From Flavobacteriales bacterium (GTDB lineage: Bacteria; Bacteroidota; Bacteroidia; Flavobacteriales_F; PHOS-HE28): a stretch of 64,000 bases of DNA. The position numbers and the translations under genes are program-made. The stretch is from the NCBI GenBank assembly GCA_016788205.1, contig JAEUTA010000007.1, positions 1 through 64,000 on the forward strand. The letters are read 5' to 3'. The notes below the pieces were generated by a model, which was not told the origin of the DNA, searched no databases, and worked only from the letters and a program-made list of their open reading frames with translations. Of the stretch, positions 9,343 through 19,537 are shown one piece after another; position 1 is the stretch's first letter, and the number at the start of each line of letters is the position of its first letter.

Positions 9343-11504
9343 TTGATGGAATAGAGAACGTCCTGGGCTACACTAACAGGATACTTGGCCCGGAGTTCCG
9401 CGATCCAAGCCTTTTCCAAACTGTCCTGATAGGCGGCGGTGATCAGTCCACGTGCTTCCTCCAAGGTCTTCGGCTCGGGCACCTTAACGCCTTTCACGTC
9501 AGCGATAACCACCCGGTCGTCCAACTGGATATTGGAACCCAGCCCCGGCTTGGTAACGCCCTTCAAGAAGGGTTTCTGCTCCGCTGTGAAGAGACCTGAT
9601 TCGATGGTGAGCGCCAGAGCGTTGTCCTTGTTCACCACCGTGGTGAGTTCGTTGCCACGCTTTCCCTTACCCAGAAGCGTGCGGACCTGTTTGGCCACAG
9701 CAGCATCCGCACACACGTAGAGATCCGCGTCGTACCTGGTATCCCACATGAAGTCACTCTTGTGCCCAGCGTAGAACGTGTCCAGGCCGGCCGTGTCGCG
9801 AACAGCCTTACCCCAGACCTTCTGGTCGGTGAGTTCGAAGAGCAGGATCCCATCGCGATACTCTTTCATCAACAACCGGAAGTCCGGGTACTTCTCTTCG
9901 AGATGCGCATCCTCGTAGGCCATTATCCTCTCATCCGCCATTTCAACGGCCCGTGTATCGATCAGTTCCTTGATGGGAATGGTACGCTCCCGGCGTTGCT
10001 TGCCTTCGATGTAATCCAGCAGGTCTTTCTGCGTATACGTACCTCCTTTGAATGTAAAGACCGGTTTCGTGAGTTTCGCAGCCTTCTTGCGATCATAGGC
10101 CCATCCTTCGCTAATGGTGCGCACTACCACGGTATCGTCCATGGTCTGGGTCAATTCGTCGTACTGTTTGCTCTTCGTGTTCAAGAGCTTGCCATTGCTG
10201 ATGGCTCCCAAAAGCTCGCGGCGATAGCGCTTGCCCTTCACTTCGAAGGGTCCTTCGACGATATTCTTTCGAAGAAGTGTGTCGCTGACGGACGTGCCCT
10301 TCTTGAATACCGATGTATCGATCAACGCAGTGATCGCCTTGATGTTCTGAGGATAAGCCGTGTAGCCGTACTCTTTGCGGAGCCGCTCGATGAAGACCTT
10401 CTGTGTGATCTCGGCCCGACTATCCCGGGAGATCTTGTTCTTCAGCTCGCCCTTGGCCGCATCGAAGTTGGGCAAGGGTTGCTTCTCCAACAACTTGATG
10501 ATGTGCCAGCCATACCGGGACTTGATGGGAGCGCTAACGTCGTCCACCTTTTGCAGGCCGAACGCAGCATCCTCGAACTCCTCGATCATCTTACCCGTGC
10601 CGAACATGGCCAGCTCGCCACCCTTGGTATTCGAGCTTTCGTCCTCGCTGTATTTCAGCGCAGCATCAGCGAACGACATTTTTCCGTTGGAGATCTGATC
10701 GTACACCTCTTTGATCCGCTGCTCAACGGCGGCCCTCTTCTCTGCCGCGTCCTGATCGGTGCTGCGCATCATGATGTGAGCCACCTTCACCTGACCCCGC
10801 GCAGTACGACGGTCCACCGCTTTGATGATGTGGTAACCAAAGCGCGTGCGAACCGGCACGCTAACAGAGCCGGTCTGTGTCTTGTACGCGGCACTTTCGA
10901 AGGGGTATACCATCTGCAGGGCACTGAACCAGCCGAGGTCTCCACCGTTCTTCGCCGCACTTGGATCATCAGAGCCACCGGGGCCCTTCGCCACTGCGGC
11001 GAAGTCCTCCCCTTTCATGACCCGTTCGCGCAATGCACTGATCTTCTTCCATGCGGTGAGCGTGTCCTCCGGAGTAGCGTCCGGAGCGAGTTGCACCAGG
11101 ATGTGACTCGCACGCACCTCTTCCTGCATGCGGCTGTATGCCTCCTTCATCAACGCATCGTTCAGTTCCCGATCGATGAGGTAAGGGCGAGCCAGTTGCT
11201 TGCGATAACCGTCCAACTCGTTCTTGAACTTGCCGATGGTGTCCATACCCAACACCTCGGCTTCGCGCACCTTCAGCTTGTAATTGATGAAGAGGTCCAA
11301 GTACTCATCCAGGGCCTCCTTGGTTACAGCGGCATCCTTGTTATTCTTCTTGTAGATGGCCTCGAACTCGCTGCGCGGAACGGGCTTGCCATCCACGGTC
11401 ATGATCACCGGATCGGTGGATCCGTTCTGTGCCACGGTGGCGTTGATGAACAAGGTTGCGAGGGTGAGCGCAAGCAGACCGGACTTCTTAGAAACACGTT
11501 CCAT
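9339..11504 (-). CDS. Periplasmic peptidyl-prolyl isomerase with two parvulin domains
   Basis: The protein is 721 residues with a signal peptide ending FINATVAQ. The N-terminal SurA-like segment includes VDGKPVPRSEFEAIY (about 38-52) and a helix LDLFINYKLKVREAE. Two complete rotamase domains follow, one around 130-235 (ASHILVQLAP ... GGDLGWFSA ... RFGYHIIKAVD) and one around 240-350 (AHIMMRS ... GGELAMFGTG ... RYGWHIIKLLE). The C-terminal half is a long helical/beta region of unknown role, typical of Bacteroidota homologues. It is the first gene of a four-gene isomerase/MoxR operon, and a -7-like promoter lies 53-60 bp upstream. The substrates are likely outer-membrane barrels and T9SS components (inference). 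Confidence 0.93.
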   Translation of the reverse strand: MERVSKKSGLLALTLATLFINATVAQNGSTDPVIMTVDGKPVPRSEFEAIYKKNNKDAAVTKEALDEYLDLFINYKLKVREAEVLGMDTIGKFKNELDGYRKQLARPYLIDRELNDALMKEAYSRMQEEVRASHILVQLAPDATPEDTLTAWKKISALRERVMKGEDFAAVAKGPGGSDDPSAAKNGGDLGWFSALQMVYPFESAAYKTQTGSVSVPVRTRFGYHIIKAVDRRTARGQVKVAHIMMRSTDQDAAEKRAAVEQRIKEVYDQISNGKMSFADAALKYSEDESSNTKGGELAMFGTGKMIEEFEDAAFGLQKVDDVSAPIKSRYGWHIIKLLEKQPLPNFDAAKGELKNKISRDSRAEITQKVFIERLRKEYGYTAYPQNIKAITALIDTSVFKKGTSVSDTLLRKNIVEGPFEVKGKRYRRELLGAISNGKLLNTKSKQYDELTQTMDDTVVVRTISEGWAYDRKKAAKLTKPVFTFKGGTYTQKDLLDYIEGKQRRERTIPIKELIDTRAVEMADERIMAYEDAHLEEKYPDFRLLMKEYRDGILLFELTDQKVWGKAVRDTAGLDTFYAGHKSDFMWDTRYDADLYVCADAAVAKQVRTLLGKGKRGNELTTVVNKDNALALTIESGLFTAEQKPFLKGVTKPGLGSNIQLDDRVVIADVKGVKVPEPKTLEEARGLITAAYQDSLEKAWIAELRAKYPVSVAQDVLYSIK

Positions 11505-11556
11505 TGTTCTATAATGAGTTCACACCCACGGTGGTAAGGCAGGCGGACAAGGGTGG

Positions 11557-11564
11557 CAAATGTA
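11557..11564 (-). promoter_or_regulatory. -7 promoter element for the isomerase-moxR operon
   Basis: The minus-strand sequence is TACATTTG, a perfect TAnnTTTG. It lies 53 bp upstream of the start at 11504, within a 122-bp intergenic region. No convincing -33 TTG is seen. Confidence 0.55.
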
Positions 11565-11626
11565 ACCGATCGGCCTTCGCGCCCTTCTTGGAGCCTGCCG
11601 TTAAAATGATCGAAGCCTCGAAGGGG

Positions 11627-13180
<1,554 letters not shown>

Positions 13181-15325
13181 TCACTCCACGGCCGTGAGCA
13201 TGGTCACCGTACCTCTCTTTTCGAAGACGCGGCCCGCACCGTTCTTGAAATTGCAGTAATAGGCGTAAACACCCATGGGCACAGCCCTTCCACCCACTGT
13301 GCCATCCCAAGGCTGGTTATGGTCCGTGGTGGTCCAGATGATCTGTCCCCAGCGATTGATGATGGACAGTTCGTACTCCGAAACGTCCGCATAGGCCAAC
13401 TGCGGCAGGAACACGGGGTTGTTACCGCCTACGATGAAGGCGTTCGGGATGTAGACCAGTTCTTCCTGCACAGCGCAGGCAACATTACTCGTGGAGGTCA
13501 TGTTGATACCCGACGCATTTCCACTTTCCACGGCGACGACATAGTAGCAAAAGCGACCCGTGGTACTGGTAAGGGAGGAAACATCGTCCATGAACACCCA
13601 CGGGTCCGCAGGGGCGATGGTGCGCAGGCTGAACGCTCCATCCGCGATCTGCCGATACAAGGCATACGCCTGCACGGTCCCGGCCCAGTCCTCATAGCCG
13701 TTCCATTCCAAGCGATCGAATCCCGATAGTTCCGCAGCGGCCCGAAGAATGATGTTCTCTCCGATGTTGCTGACCACGGACGCCGCACCACAACCGTCCA
13801 GGACGACCACCCGGTAGCGGTAGCTGGTGGTGCCAGGGTCCACATCCGTATCCGTGAAGATGATGACAGGGGAGAACGTGGGGCCGATCACTTGTATCGG
13901 TTCAAACGCACCACCGTTCATAGAGCGTTCCAAACGATAGCCCTGGACGATGGCGTTCACATCCACGCTGTCCGCTATGGTGATCGTCGACTCATCAGCC
14001 ACAGTGACCGTACGCAGGTAATTGAACGCTGGAAGGCCCGGATAATCCGTTGACACGCAGGAACTGTTCGAAAGTGAGGACGCCAGACCGACTCCTTGGT
14101 ACGCTAAGACCGCGAAACAGTAGTTGGTGAACGGGACCACATCCAATACGAAGGTGGTAGAACCTCCACCCACACTGCCCGCCAATATCCAAGCCCCCCC
14201 GTTCCGTTGCGCGTAGATCGCATGCTCCTCCACCGGCCAACCGCCGTAAGGCGACCACTGCAAGGTCACCGTTCCAGCGCACTCATCGTAGAAATGTTCC
14301 AAATGCATGGTGTTATGGAACGGACGTGATACGCTGGTGTTCGGACTGGGAGGAACGCCGGTTCGGCACGTATCGAACGCCGCGACGGAATAACCTTCCG
14401 AGCCCAATTCGGCCAGACTTTCCGCCCACTCGAATTCGGTGTTAGTGCGACCGAAAACGGTATCGATGATCACCGCTCCGTTCGGCGCGTTGAACACGAT
14501 GATGTAACCATCGGTATCCAGTTCAGGGCTCGGCTCCCAGTCTATGGAAGCAAGACCGGTGATGGTATCCACCGTAACGGCATTGATCAATGGCGACGTG
14601 GGTGGCGTAACGTCCTGGAAGCGGTCTCCGGCCCAATTGCTGCTGCTGGTGCATCCGTTGGCATCCGAACGCTCGATGTGGAACGTGAGCGAGTCATCGC
14701 ACACCGAGACCACGTGCTGATAGTTCAGTGTCGTCGCCGGCAACTCCGCTATGATCTGGAGCGAACCGACCGGGTATTCCATCCAAACCGTGAACGTGTC
14801 ATTGGCGGAGGACGCGGGCTGTGGGGCGACCCATATCAGGTTGGCACTTCCCGGGGGAACACTTTGATAAAGCTGCAAATGGATGGTCGAGATGGTGTCG
14901 CTCGGCAATGACTCTTCCGGAACAGGTGCGTTGGTGATCGTGGTAACATAGTAGAAGAGAGGGCCCACGGCACCGTTCGAAACCGGATCGGCCCATGTGC
15001 TCACACCCAAAACGCCCACTGTGCCGATCGGAACGAAAGGACCTGCTACAGCGTCGGCAACGTAGATCCGGTAATTGCCGAACTGTCCGGATGGGTCGCT
15101 CGGGGGGGTCCACGTGAGGGTGACCGTGCCGTTCACGTCCACTCCGGCGCAATGCAACAAGAGAGGGTCCAAGGGCGCTGCAAGAACGGCCGAACCTCCC
15201 TGTAACAACACTGGAATGCACAGCACCCGTATCCTCCAGAACAACTTGAACACCTGAACAAGGAACTCCTGCACGGATACTAGACGCATCGGCTCGGCCC
15301 TTTGTTGCCGTCGAACCTGCATCAT
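13181..15325 (-). CDS. Secreted fibronectin type III protein with T9SS type B (gliding-motility-associated) C-terminal domain
   Basis: The protein is 714 residues. The ATG at 15325 overlaps the preceding stop (ATGATG); an internal ATG at 15289 also leads into the hydrophobic signal region (IRVLCIPVLLQGGSAVLAA). At least five fibronectin III-like units follow, recognisable by VTLTWTPPSDPSGQFGNYRIY, ASIDWEPSPELDTDGYII, VTLQWSPYGGWPVEEHAIY and LEWNGYEDWAGTVQAYALY. The last ~90 residues (YIPNAFIVGGNNPVFLP, YELSIINRWGQIIW, PWDGTVGGRAVPMGVYAYY) are a clear type B T9SS sorting domain. It is probably a surface adhesin or matrix protein. The G7 run at 15102-15108 lies in the coding region but the frame is intact. 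Confidence 0.92.
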   Translation of the reverse strand: MMQVRRQQRAEPMRLVSVQEFLVQVFKLFWRIRVLCIPVLLQGGSAVLAAPLDPLLLHCAGVDVNGTVTLTWTPPSDPSGQFGNYRIYVADAVAGPFVPIGTVGVLGVSTWADPVSNGAVGPLFYYVTTITNAPVPEESLPSDTISTIHLQLYQSVPPGSANLIWVAPQPASSANDTFTVWMEYPVGSLQIIAELPATTLNYQHVVSVCDDSLTFHIERSDANGCTSSSNWAGDRFQDVTPPTSPLINAVTVDTITGLASIDWEPSPELDTDGYIIVFNAPNGAVIIDTVFGRTNTEFEWAESLAELGSEGYSVAAFDTCRTGVPPSPNTSVSRPFHNTMHLEHFYDECAGTVTLQWSPYGGWPVEEHAIYAQRNGGAWILAGSVGGGSTTFVLDVVPFTNYCFAVLAYQGVGLASSLSNSSCVSTDYPGLPAFNYLRTVTVADESTITIADSVDVNAIVQGYRLERSMNGGAFEPIQVIGPTFSPVIIFTDTDVDPGTTSYRYRVVVLDGCGAASVVSNIGENIILRAAAELSGFDRLEWNGYEDWAGTVQAYALYRQIADGAFSLRTIAPADPWVFMDDVSSLTSTTGRFCYYVVAVESGNASGINMTSTSNVACAVQEELVYIPNAFIVGGNNPVFLPQLAYADVSEYELSIINRWGQIIWTTTDHNQPWDGTVGGRAVPMGVYAYYCNFKNGAGRVFEKRGTVTMLTAVE

Positions 15326-16281
15326 GTGTAAGTCGGCAAGGAAGTAAGTCCCTGCAAAGCGGCCCTGTACTCGGACATGACCTCGTTCACGATCTCCGCG
15401 GCAGGCATGATGCGGTCAATGGCGGCACTTACCTGTCCGATCTCCAACTCCCCTTCCTCCAGATCGCCCTCGAACATGCCGCGTTTGGCGCGTGCACGGC
15501 CCAGTAGCGCTTTCAACTCTTCCACCGTCGCTCCTCTAGCATAGGCGGCCTTCAGGTCAAGGAAGAACTTGTTGTGCAGCAGTCTCACTGGAGCCAACTC
15601 CTTCAGGGTGAGTGTAGTCCCGCCTTCACCAGCATCCACAACATGTTGTTTGAACGCCTGATGGCCAGAGGATTCTGCGGAGCAAACGAAACGGCTTCCC
15701 ATTTGAACGCCTTCCGCCCCTAGGCACATGGCTGCTAGCATGGCACGACCATCGGCGATCCCTCCAGCGGCGATGACCGGGATCCGTAAGGCCTTGGCTA
15801 CCATAGGCACCAGTACGAGGGTCGTGGTCTCTTCGCGTCCATTATGACCACCGGCCTCAAAGCCTTCAGCCACAACGGCATCCACGCCGGCCGCCTCCGC
15901 CCGCAAGGCGAATTTCACACTACTTACGACGTGGACAACGACCGTTCCATGCGCCTTCAGTTTAGCTGTCCATGTGGAGGGGTTGCCCGCCGAGGTAAAT
16001 ACCACCGGAACGCGCTCCTCTATGACTGTGTTAATATGCTCTTCCACAGCAGGATAGAGCATAGGTATATTCACTCCGAACGGTTCATTCGTAGCCTTTT
16101 TGCACTTACGGATATGCTCTCGTAGGACCTCGGGGTACATGGAGCCTGACCCGATCACCCCCAACCCGCCCGCGTTACTGACCGTAGAAGCCAATTCCCA
16201 GCCCGAGCACCAGATCATGCCAGCCTGTACCAGCGGAAATTTAGTCCCGAAGAGTTGGGTGATCCGTTCTCGATCCTGCAT
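15322..16281 (-). CDS. Nitronate monooxygenase / 2-nitropropane dioxygenase-like FMN protein
   Basis: The protein is 319 residues, a TIM-barrel flavoprotein. Diagnostic parts are FPLVQAGMIWCSG at the N-terminus, the FMN-binding EAGGHNG at 142-148, IPVIAAGGIADGRAMLAAMCLGAEGVQMGSRF (split by short loops) and a following ESSGHQAFK. Family members oxidise alkyl nitronates or act as FabK enoyl-ACP reductases; the HNG motif favours the nitronate type, but the FabK role cannot be excluded. A TAGTTTTG element lies 8 nt before the start. Its stop overlaps the start of the fibronectin protein, an odd functional pairing. Confidence 0.88.
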   Translation of the reverse strand: MQDRERITQLFGTKFPLVQAGMIWCSGWELASTVSNAGGLGVIGSGSMYPEVLREHIRKCKKATNEPFGVNIPMLYPAVEEHINTVIEERVPVVFTSAGNPSTWTAKLKAHGTVVVHVVSSVKFALRAEAAGVDAVVAEGFEAGGHNGREETTTLVLVPMVAKALRIPVIAAGGIADGRAMLAAMCLGAEGVQMGSRFVCSAESSGHQAFKQHVVDAGEGGTTLTLKELAPVRLLHNKFFLDLKAAYARGATVEELKALLGRARAKRGMFEGDLEEGELEIGQVSAAIDRIMPAAEIVNEVMSEYRAALQGLTSLPTYT

Positions 16282-16289
16282 GTTGGGCG

Positions 16290-16297
16290 CAAAACTA
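16290..16297 (-). promoter_or_regulatory. -7 promoter element directly before the nitronate monooxygenase gene
   Basis: The minus-strand sequence is TAGTTTTG, a perfect TAnnTTTG, ending 8 nt before the ATG at 16281. This predicts a leader of only a few nucleotides. Confidence 0.5.
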
Positions 16298-16392
16298 CCC
16301 CGGCAGCCGCGTTGGTGTGAGCCCTCGGCCGAATCGACACCGTTTGTTGATATCCTCGTCGAACGATACGGTCCACGGACGGCGAACTTTCC

Positions 16393-16400
16393 TAAGTTTG
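16393..16400 (+). promoter_or_regulatory. -7 promoter element for the DUF6089 gene
   Basis: The sequence TAAGTTTG matches TAnnTTTG. An in-frame ATG occurs at 16405 and the preferred ATG at 16432. The divergent partner promoter lies about 100 bp away at 16290-16297. Confidence 0.5.
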
Positions 16401-16431
16401 TCCGATGGTGCCAAGTGCGCCCTCTATCGTC

Positions 16432-17397
16432 ATGAGCCTGAGAACACTACGCTATTCCATCCTCTTCAGCATTTGCGTCCTTGGCGGGATGTCGACCAAG
16501 GCCCAATATGCTTGGGATTTCGGCATGCACCTGGGCGGTGCGAACTATCTCGGCGAGATGGGCGGTACCAACCAACCACGGCGCGACTTCGTATGGGACA
16601 TGAAGATGAGCCAGACGCGCTGGGCCGTTGGTGGCTTTGCGCGCCGTAAGATCAACCGCCTGCTTTCGGTGAACGCGGGATTGATGTATCTGCGTATCCA
16701 AGGTGCTGATGAACTCTCAACGTACCGCCCACGTCGCGGCCGGAACTTGAACTTCCGCAACGACATGTTCGAACTCTACCTCCGTCCGGAGTTCACCATT
16801 TTCCAAGACAATGACCTGGGTGGGCGCGGACGCTATCGCTTGGATTTCCGCCTGTTCGGATACGCCGGGATCTCCGCGTACTATCACAATCCGAAAGGGC
16901 AATTGAATCGCGAGGGCGAGTTCTATTCCTTGCGTCCTTTGACCACCGAGCTGGTCGAATACTCGCAGATCGGAGTGGCGGTTCCAGTGGGTCTCGGCTT
17001 CCACTTCACCCAGCGTCGGCGCCATCGCTTCGGCATGGACCTGGGGTGGCGTACCACGTTCACGGACTATTTGGATGACGTGAGCACGGTGTACAAAGAC
17101 CCTAACCTCCTGCCTGAAGGTGCCAACGGACTTGCTGCGGACCTGTATAACCAGCGGCCTTTGGTGCCCGCTGGTGTAGATGTTCCCAACGAGAACAACT
17201 ACGGCTACTACGATTCGGGCGGGCCTTCACCAAAAAAGGAGAATGTACGCGGAGACCCTACTCACAACGACAGTTACCTGACGCTGACGCTGACTTATAG
17301 TTATGTACTGCGGGGGCAGTCCAACTTCTACCGCCAACGGTACAACTGGATGCGTGGTAATAAGCGGGTAGGGCGCAAGTCACGAGCCAAGTTCTGA
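16432..17397 (+). CDS. DUF6089-family outer-membrane beta-barrel protein
   Basis: The protein is 321 residues from the chosen ATG; an in-frame ATG 27 nt upstream would add nine residues before the signal peptide (RYSILFSICVLGGMSTKAQ). The mature protein opens with the family's YAWDFGMHLGGANYLGE segment. Alternating aromatic strands follow, with DLGWRTTFTDYLDDVSTVY and NDSYLTLTLTYSY near the end. Such proteins are small barrels widespread in Bacteroidota, often near T9SS or lipid genes, with no assigned biochemical role. The gene stands alone, flanked by a divergent promoter and a strong hairpin. Confidence 0.85.
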   Translation: MSLRTLRYSILFSICVLGGMSTKAQYAWDFGMHLGGANYLGEMGGTNQPRRDFVWDMKMSQTRWAVGGFARRKINRLLSVNAGLMYLRIQGADELSTYRPRRGRNLNFRNDMFELYLRPEFTIFQDNDLGGRGRYRLDFRLFGYAGISAYYHNPKGQLNREGEFYSLRPLTTELVEYSQIGVAVPVGLGFHFTQRRRHRFGMDLGWRTTFTDYLDDVSTVYKDPNLLPEGANGLAADLYNQRPLVPAGVDVPNENNYGYYDSGGPSPKKENVRGDPTHNDSYLTLTLTYSYVLRGQSNFYRQRYNWMRGNKRVGRKSRAKF

Positions 17398-17406
17398 TCA
17401 TTGACG

Positions 17407-17454
17407 ATCCAGACGAAGAAGGGGGCCTGACCGGGCCCCCTTCTTCGTCTGGAT
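17407..17454. terminator. Perfect 21-bp hairpin between convergent genes
   Basis: Bases 17407-17427 pair perfectly with 17434-17454 around a 6-nt loop. The stem is very GC-rich (GGGGGCC at the top). It lies between the stops of the DUF6089 gene (+) and the epimerase gene (-). No long T-run follows on either side, so it may act as a bidirectional, Rho-assisted or RNA-stabilising terminator. Confidence 0.8.
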
Positions 17455-17464
17455 GAGAATCGTG

Positions 17465-18400
17465 CTATTTCGTCACCACACTCCGTTCGAGGATACGCTC
17501 CAAGCCGGTGCGCAAAGGAATCGGCTCGCGCCCAAGCAAAGCGCGCATGCGCGTTACATCCGGCATGCGCCGTGTCATGTCGCCTTCTTCCAGGGGCGGC
17601 AGATGAACGACCCGTGAAGCACTGCCGACGATATCTACGATCATCTCGGCGAGCGCCTTGATCGTGATCTCCCGATCGGAGCCGATGTTAACCACATCAT
17701 TCACGACCTCTCCCTTGTGGAACGCGTTTAGGCAAGCGTCCACATTATCATCGATATAACAGAACGTTCGTGTTTGCGAACCATCACCGTAGATGGTGAT
17801 GTCATCATTAGCAAGTGCGGATCGAATGAATTTGGCCACTACGAAATCACGGCTCTGCTTGGGACCATAAGTATTGAAGAAGCGGAAGATCGTATAATCC
17901 AGACCGAACTCACGCTGGTATGAACGCAGGAACGCCTCTCCGATGTTCTTCACGATGGCGTAAGGAAGTTTGGAGTTCAACGGAGTGGTACGCTCGTTCT
18001 GCGGTATCTCCACAGGCTCACCGTACACTTCGCTGCTGCTGCTGAACAGTACCCGCTTGACACCGGTGTTCTTTGATAGGTCCAGAATATTGCGGATGCC
18101 ATCTATATCCCGCAGAACCATGACAGGATTATCCGTCGTTCGCTTCACGCCCACGACAGCAGCATAGTGGAAGACATACTCGAACCGGTTGGCGTAGAAC
18201 ACGGCACTGATGTCGTTGTACTGATTGACATCGCATTTCACGAAATGCAGGTTGCTCTTGGCCGGTACGGTCACCTTGGCAACTTCACCGGTCAGCAGGT
18301 TGTCCACCACCACTAATTCATTCTTCGGATCATCGGCCAGCTTCAGGGCGAGATCGCTCGCCACGAAACCCGCTCCACCAGTAACCAGTATGCGTGCCAT
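17465..18400 (-). CDS. NAD-dependent sugar-nucleotide epimerase/dehydratase (extended SDR)
   Basis: The protein is 311 residues. The Rossmann motif GGAGFVA is at 8-14 and the catalytic Tyr147-x3-Lys151 (YAIVK) is present. SSSEVYGEP and FRFFNTYGP are typical of UDP-sugar-modifying SDRs. RTFCYIDDNVDACLNA and the EEGDMTRRMPDVTRM tail resemble UDP-glucuronate decarboxylase and UDP-glucose 4-epimerase relatives. The substrate cannot be fixed from motifs. Given the large polysaccharide locus starting about 10 kb away, a nucleotide-sugar supply role is likely. It appears to be a single-gene unit with its own promoter. Confidence 0.9.
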   Translation of the reverse strand: MARILVTGGAGFVASDLALKLADDPKNELVVVDNLLTGEVAKVTVPAKSNLHFVKCDVNQYNDISAVFYANRFEYVFHYAAVVGVKRTTDNPVMVLRDIDGIRNILDLSKNTGVKRVLFSSSSEVYGEPVEIPQNERTTPLNSKLPYAIVKNIGEAFLRSYQREFGLDYTIFRFFNTYGPKQSRDFVVAKFIRSALANDDITIYGDGSQTRTFCYIDDNVDACLNAFHKGEVVNDVVNIGSDREITIKALAEMIVDIVGSASRVVHLPPLEEGDMTRRMPDVTRMRALLGREPIPLRTGLERILERSVVTK

Positions 18401-18418
18401 TCGTTCTTGTTCTGTGCG

Positions 18419-18426
18419 TAAAACTA
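18419..18426 (-). promoter_or_regulatory. -7-like promoter element for the epimerase gene
   Basis: The minus-strand sequence TAGTTTTA sits within CTAGTTTTACGCAC, the same 14-mer found upstream of the lysyl oxidase gene (4014-4027). It lies 19 nt before the start. The 114-bp gap to the metallophosphoesterase stop holds nothing else recognisable. Confidence 0.45.
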
Positions 18427-18514
18427 GCTAAGAAGACAGCAGCGACTTAGCGCCGTGACCCCTCTGCGTTCTGACGGTCCGTATCCGACAAGGTTGCCGG
18501 ACGAGGAACGGCAT

Positions 18515-19537
18515 CTAGCGACGCCTGCGCAAAAGGAAGATGACCAACATCACGATCACGGTGCTGATGACCCCGTAGCTGAAAGCCGGATGGATCAGGT
18601 TCTTCTTGACCAAGTATGGCATGAGCCGCCAATTGAACGTTTCCGGCGTGCCTTGTTGCAGTCTCCACCAAGCCGCATCATAGGTCTCCGGCGCAGCAAG
18701 CTCCTGGCCCGTCAGTGACATCGCCGTCCACTGGACAACTCCCTGTTTCACGTCGGCGATGAGCAAGGCGTCCCTACGCTCATCCCGAACGGCACATTGA
18801 ATGTAGGTGATACCCTCCTCCTCGGGCTGAAAGAAAATGCTGGAAGGCGCTCGTCCTGCCATACTTCCGCTTATCCAGAACACCTGGCCCTGGCGTGAGA
18901 TACGTCGCAGCACAGGCAACACATCCGCGTGGAAATCCGGGTTCAACAAGGAGCGCGTGTTGCCCGAGAAAAGCGAACTGTACCGATCATCGCCCTCGGA
19001 CCAAATAGGTCGGTGGCTGATGATGAACATGTTCGCACCAGCTGCCTGCGCCGCATATTCCGCAAGCGCGTTGAGCGCTGCGGCTTGCTCCCCTTTCAAA
19101 CGTCCATCATCACGCTCCGTGTCCAGTAACAGCACCCTGTCTTTACCGAATTTAAGCAGCACAGGCATGCGACGAGAACCGGCGAAAGCCGAACCATGCA
19201 GATCATGATTACCTGGGGCGTTGAAGAGAGGCAGCGCCAATTCTCGGAACAACGCATTCACATATTGCGCACTGTCCCGGTCCGGATGCAGGAATAGATC
19301 ACCCGTACTCAGAAAAGCGTTCGCCCCTGTTCCATTGATGGCGTCGATACTGGCTAGCACGGTAGACGCAGGATACCCCGAGACGTTGGAACTCGCCCCA
19401 TGCAGATGCCCGCCGATCAACAACCGATAGTTGCCCGAGCTATCGGGAGGTACCGCTGTACGTTGGTTGAAGGGCGAGATCTGCGCTTGTGCGAAGATGG
19501 CCGTAGCCGACAGGATGCCAAAAGCGGTCCTCCTCAT
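18515..19537 (-). CDS. Membrane-anchored calcineurin-like metallophosphoesterase
   Basis: The protein is 340 residues with an N-terminal signal (ILSATAIFAQAQ). Metal-binding blocks are GGHLHG at 42-47, TGD at 78-80, GNHD at 109-112 and a later SHRP, matching the dimetal phosphoesterase fold. The first block reads HLH rather than the usual DxH, a departure worth noting. A C-terminal hydrophobic helix (about 315-335) is followed by four arginines, so the enzyme should hang in the periplasm from the inner membrane. It is the last gene of the CotH operon, with an ATGA overlap to the gene before. The substrate is unknown; a phosphorylated glycan or protein made by the CotH proteins is a possibility. 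Confidence 0.85.
   Translation of the reverse strand: MRRTAFGILSATAIFAQAQISPFNQRTAVPPDSSGNYRLLIGGHLHGASSNVSGYPASTVLASIDAINGTGANAFLSTGDLFLHPDRDSAQYVNALFRELALPLFNAPGNHDLHGSAFAGSRRMPVLLKFGKDRVLLLDTERDDGRLKGEQAAALNALAEYAAQAAGANMFIISHRPIWSEGDDRYSSLFSGNTRSLLNPDFHADVLPVLRRISRQGQVFWISGSMAGRAPSSIFFQPEEEGITYIQCAVRDERRDALLIADVKQGVVQWTAMSLTGQELAAPETYDAAWWRLQQGTPETFNWRLMPYLVKKNLIHPAFSYGVISTVIVMLVIFLLRRRR

Noticed and set aside
9762..11537. 591-residue open frame on the plus strand
   Set aside because: It mirrors the peptidyl-prolyl isomerase gene, which has two complete rotamase domains. Long antisense frames are expected at this GC content.
15102..15108. G7 run in the fibronectin/T9SS gene as a phase-variation site
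   Set aside because: The run is short, in the middle of an intact frame, and has no sign of an alternative outcome.
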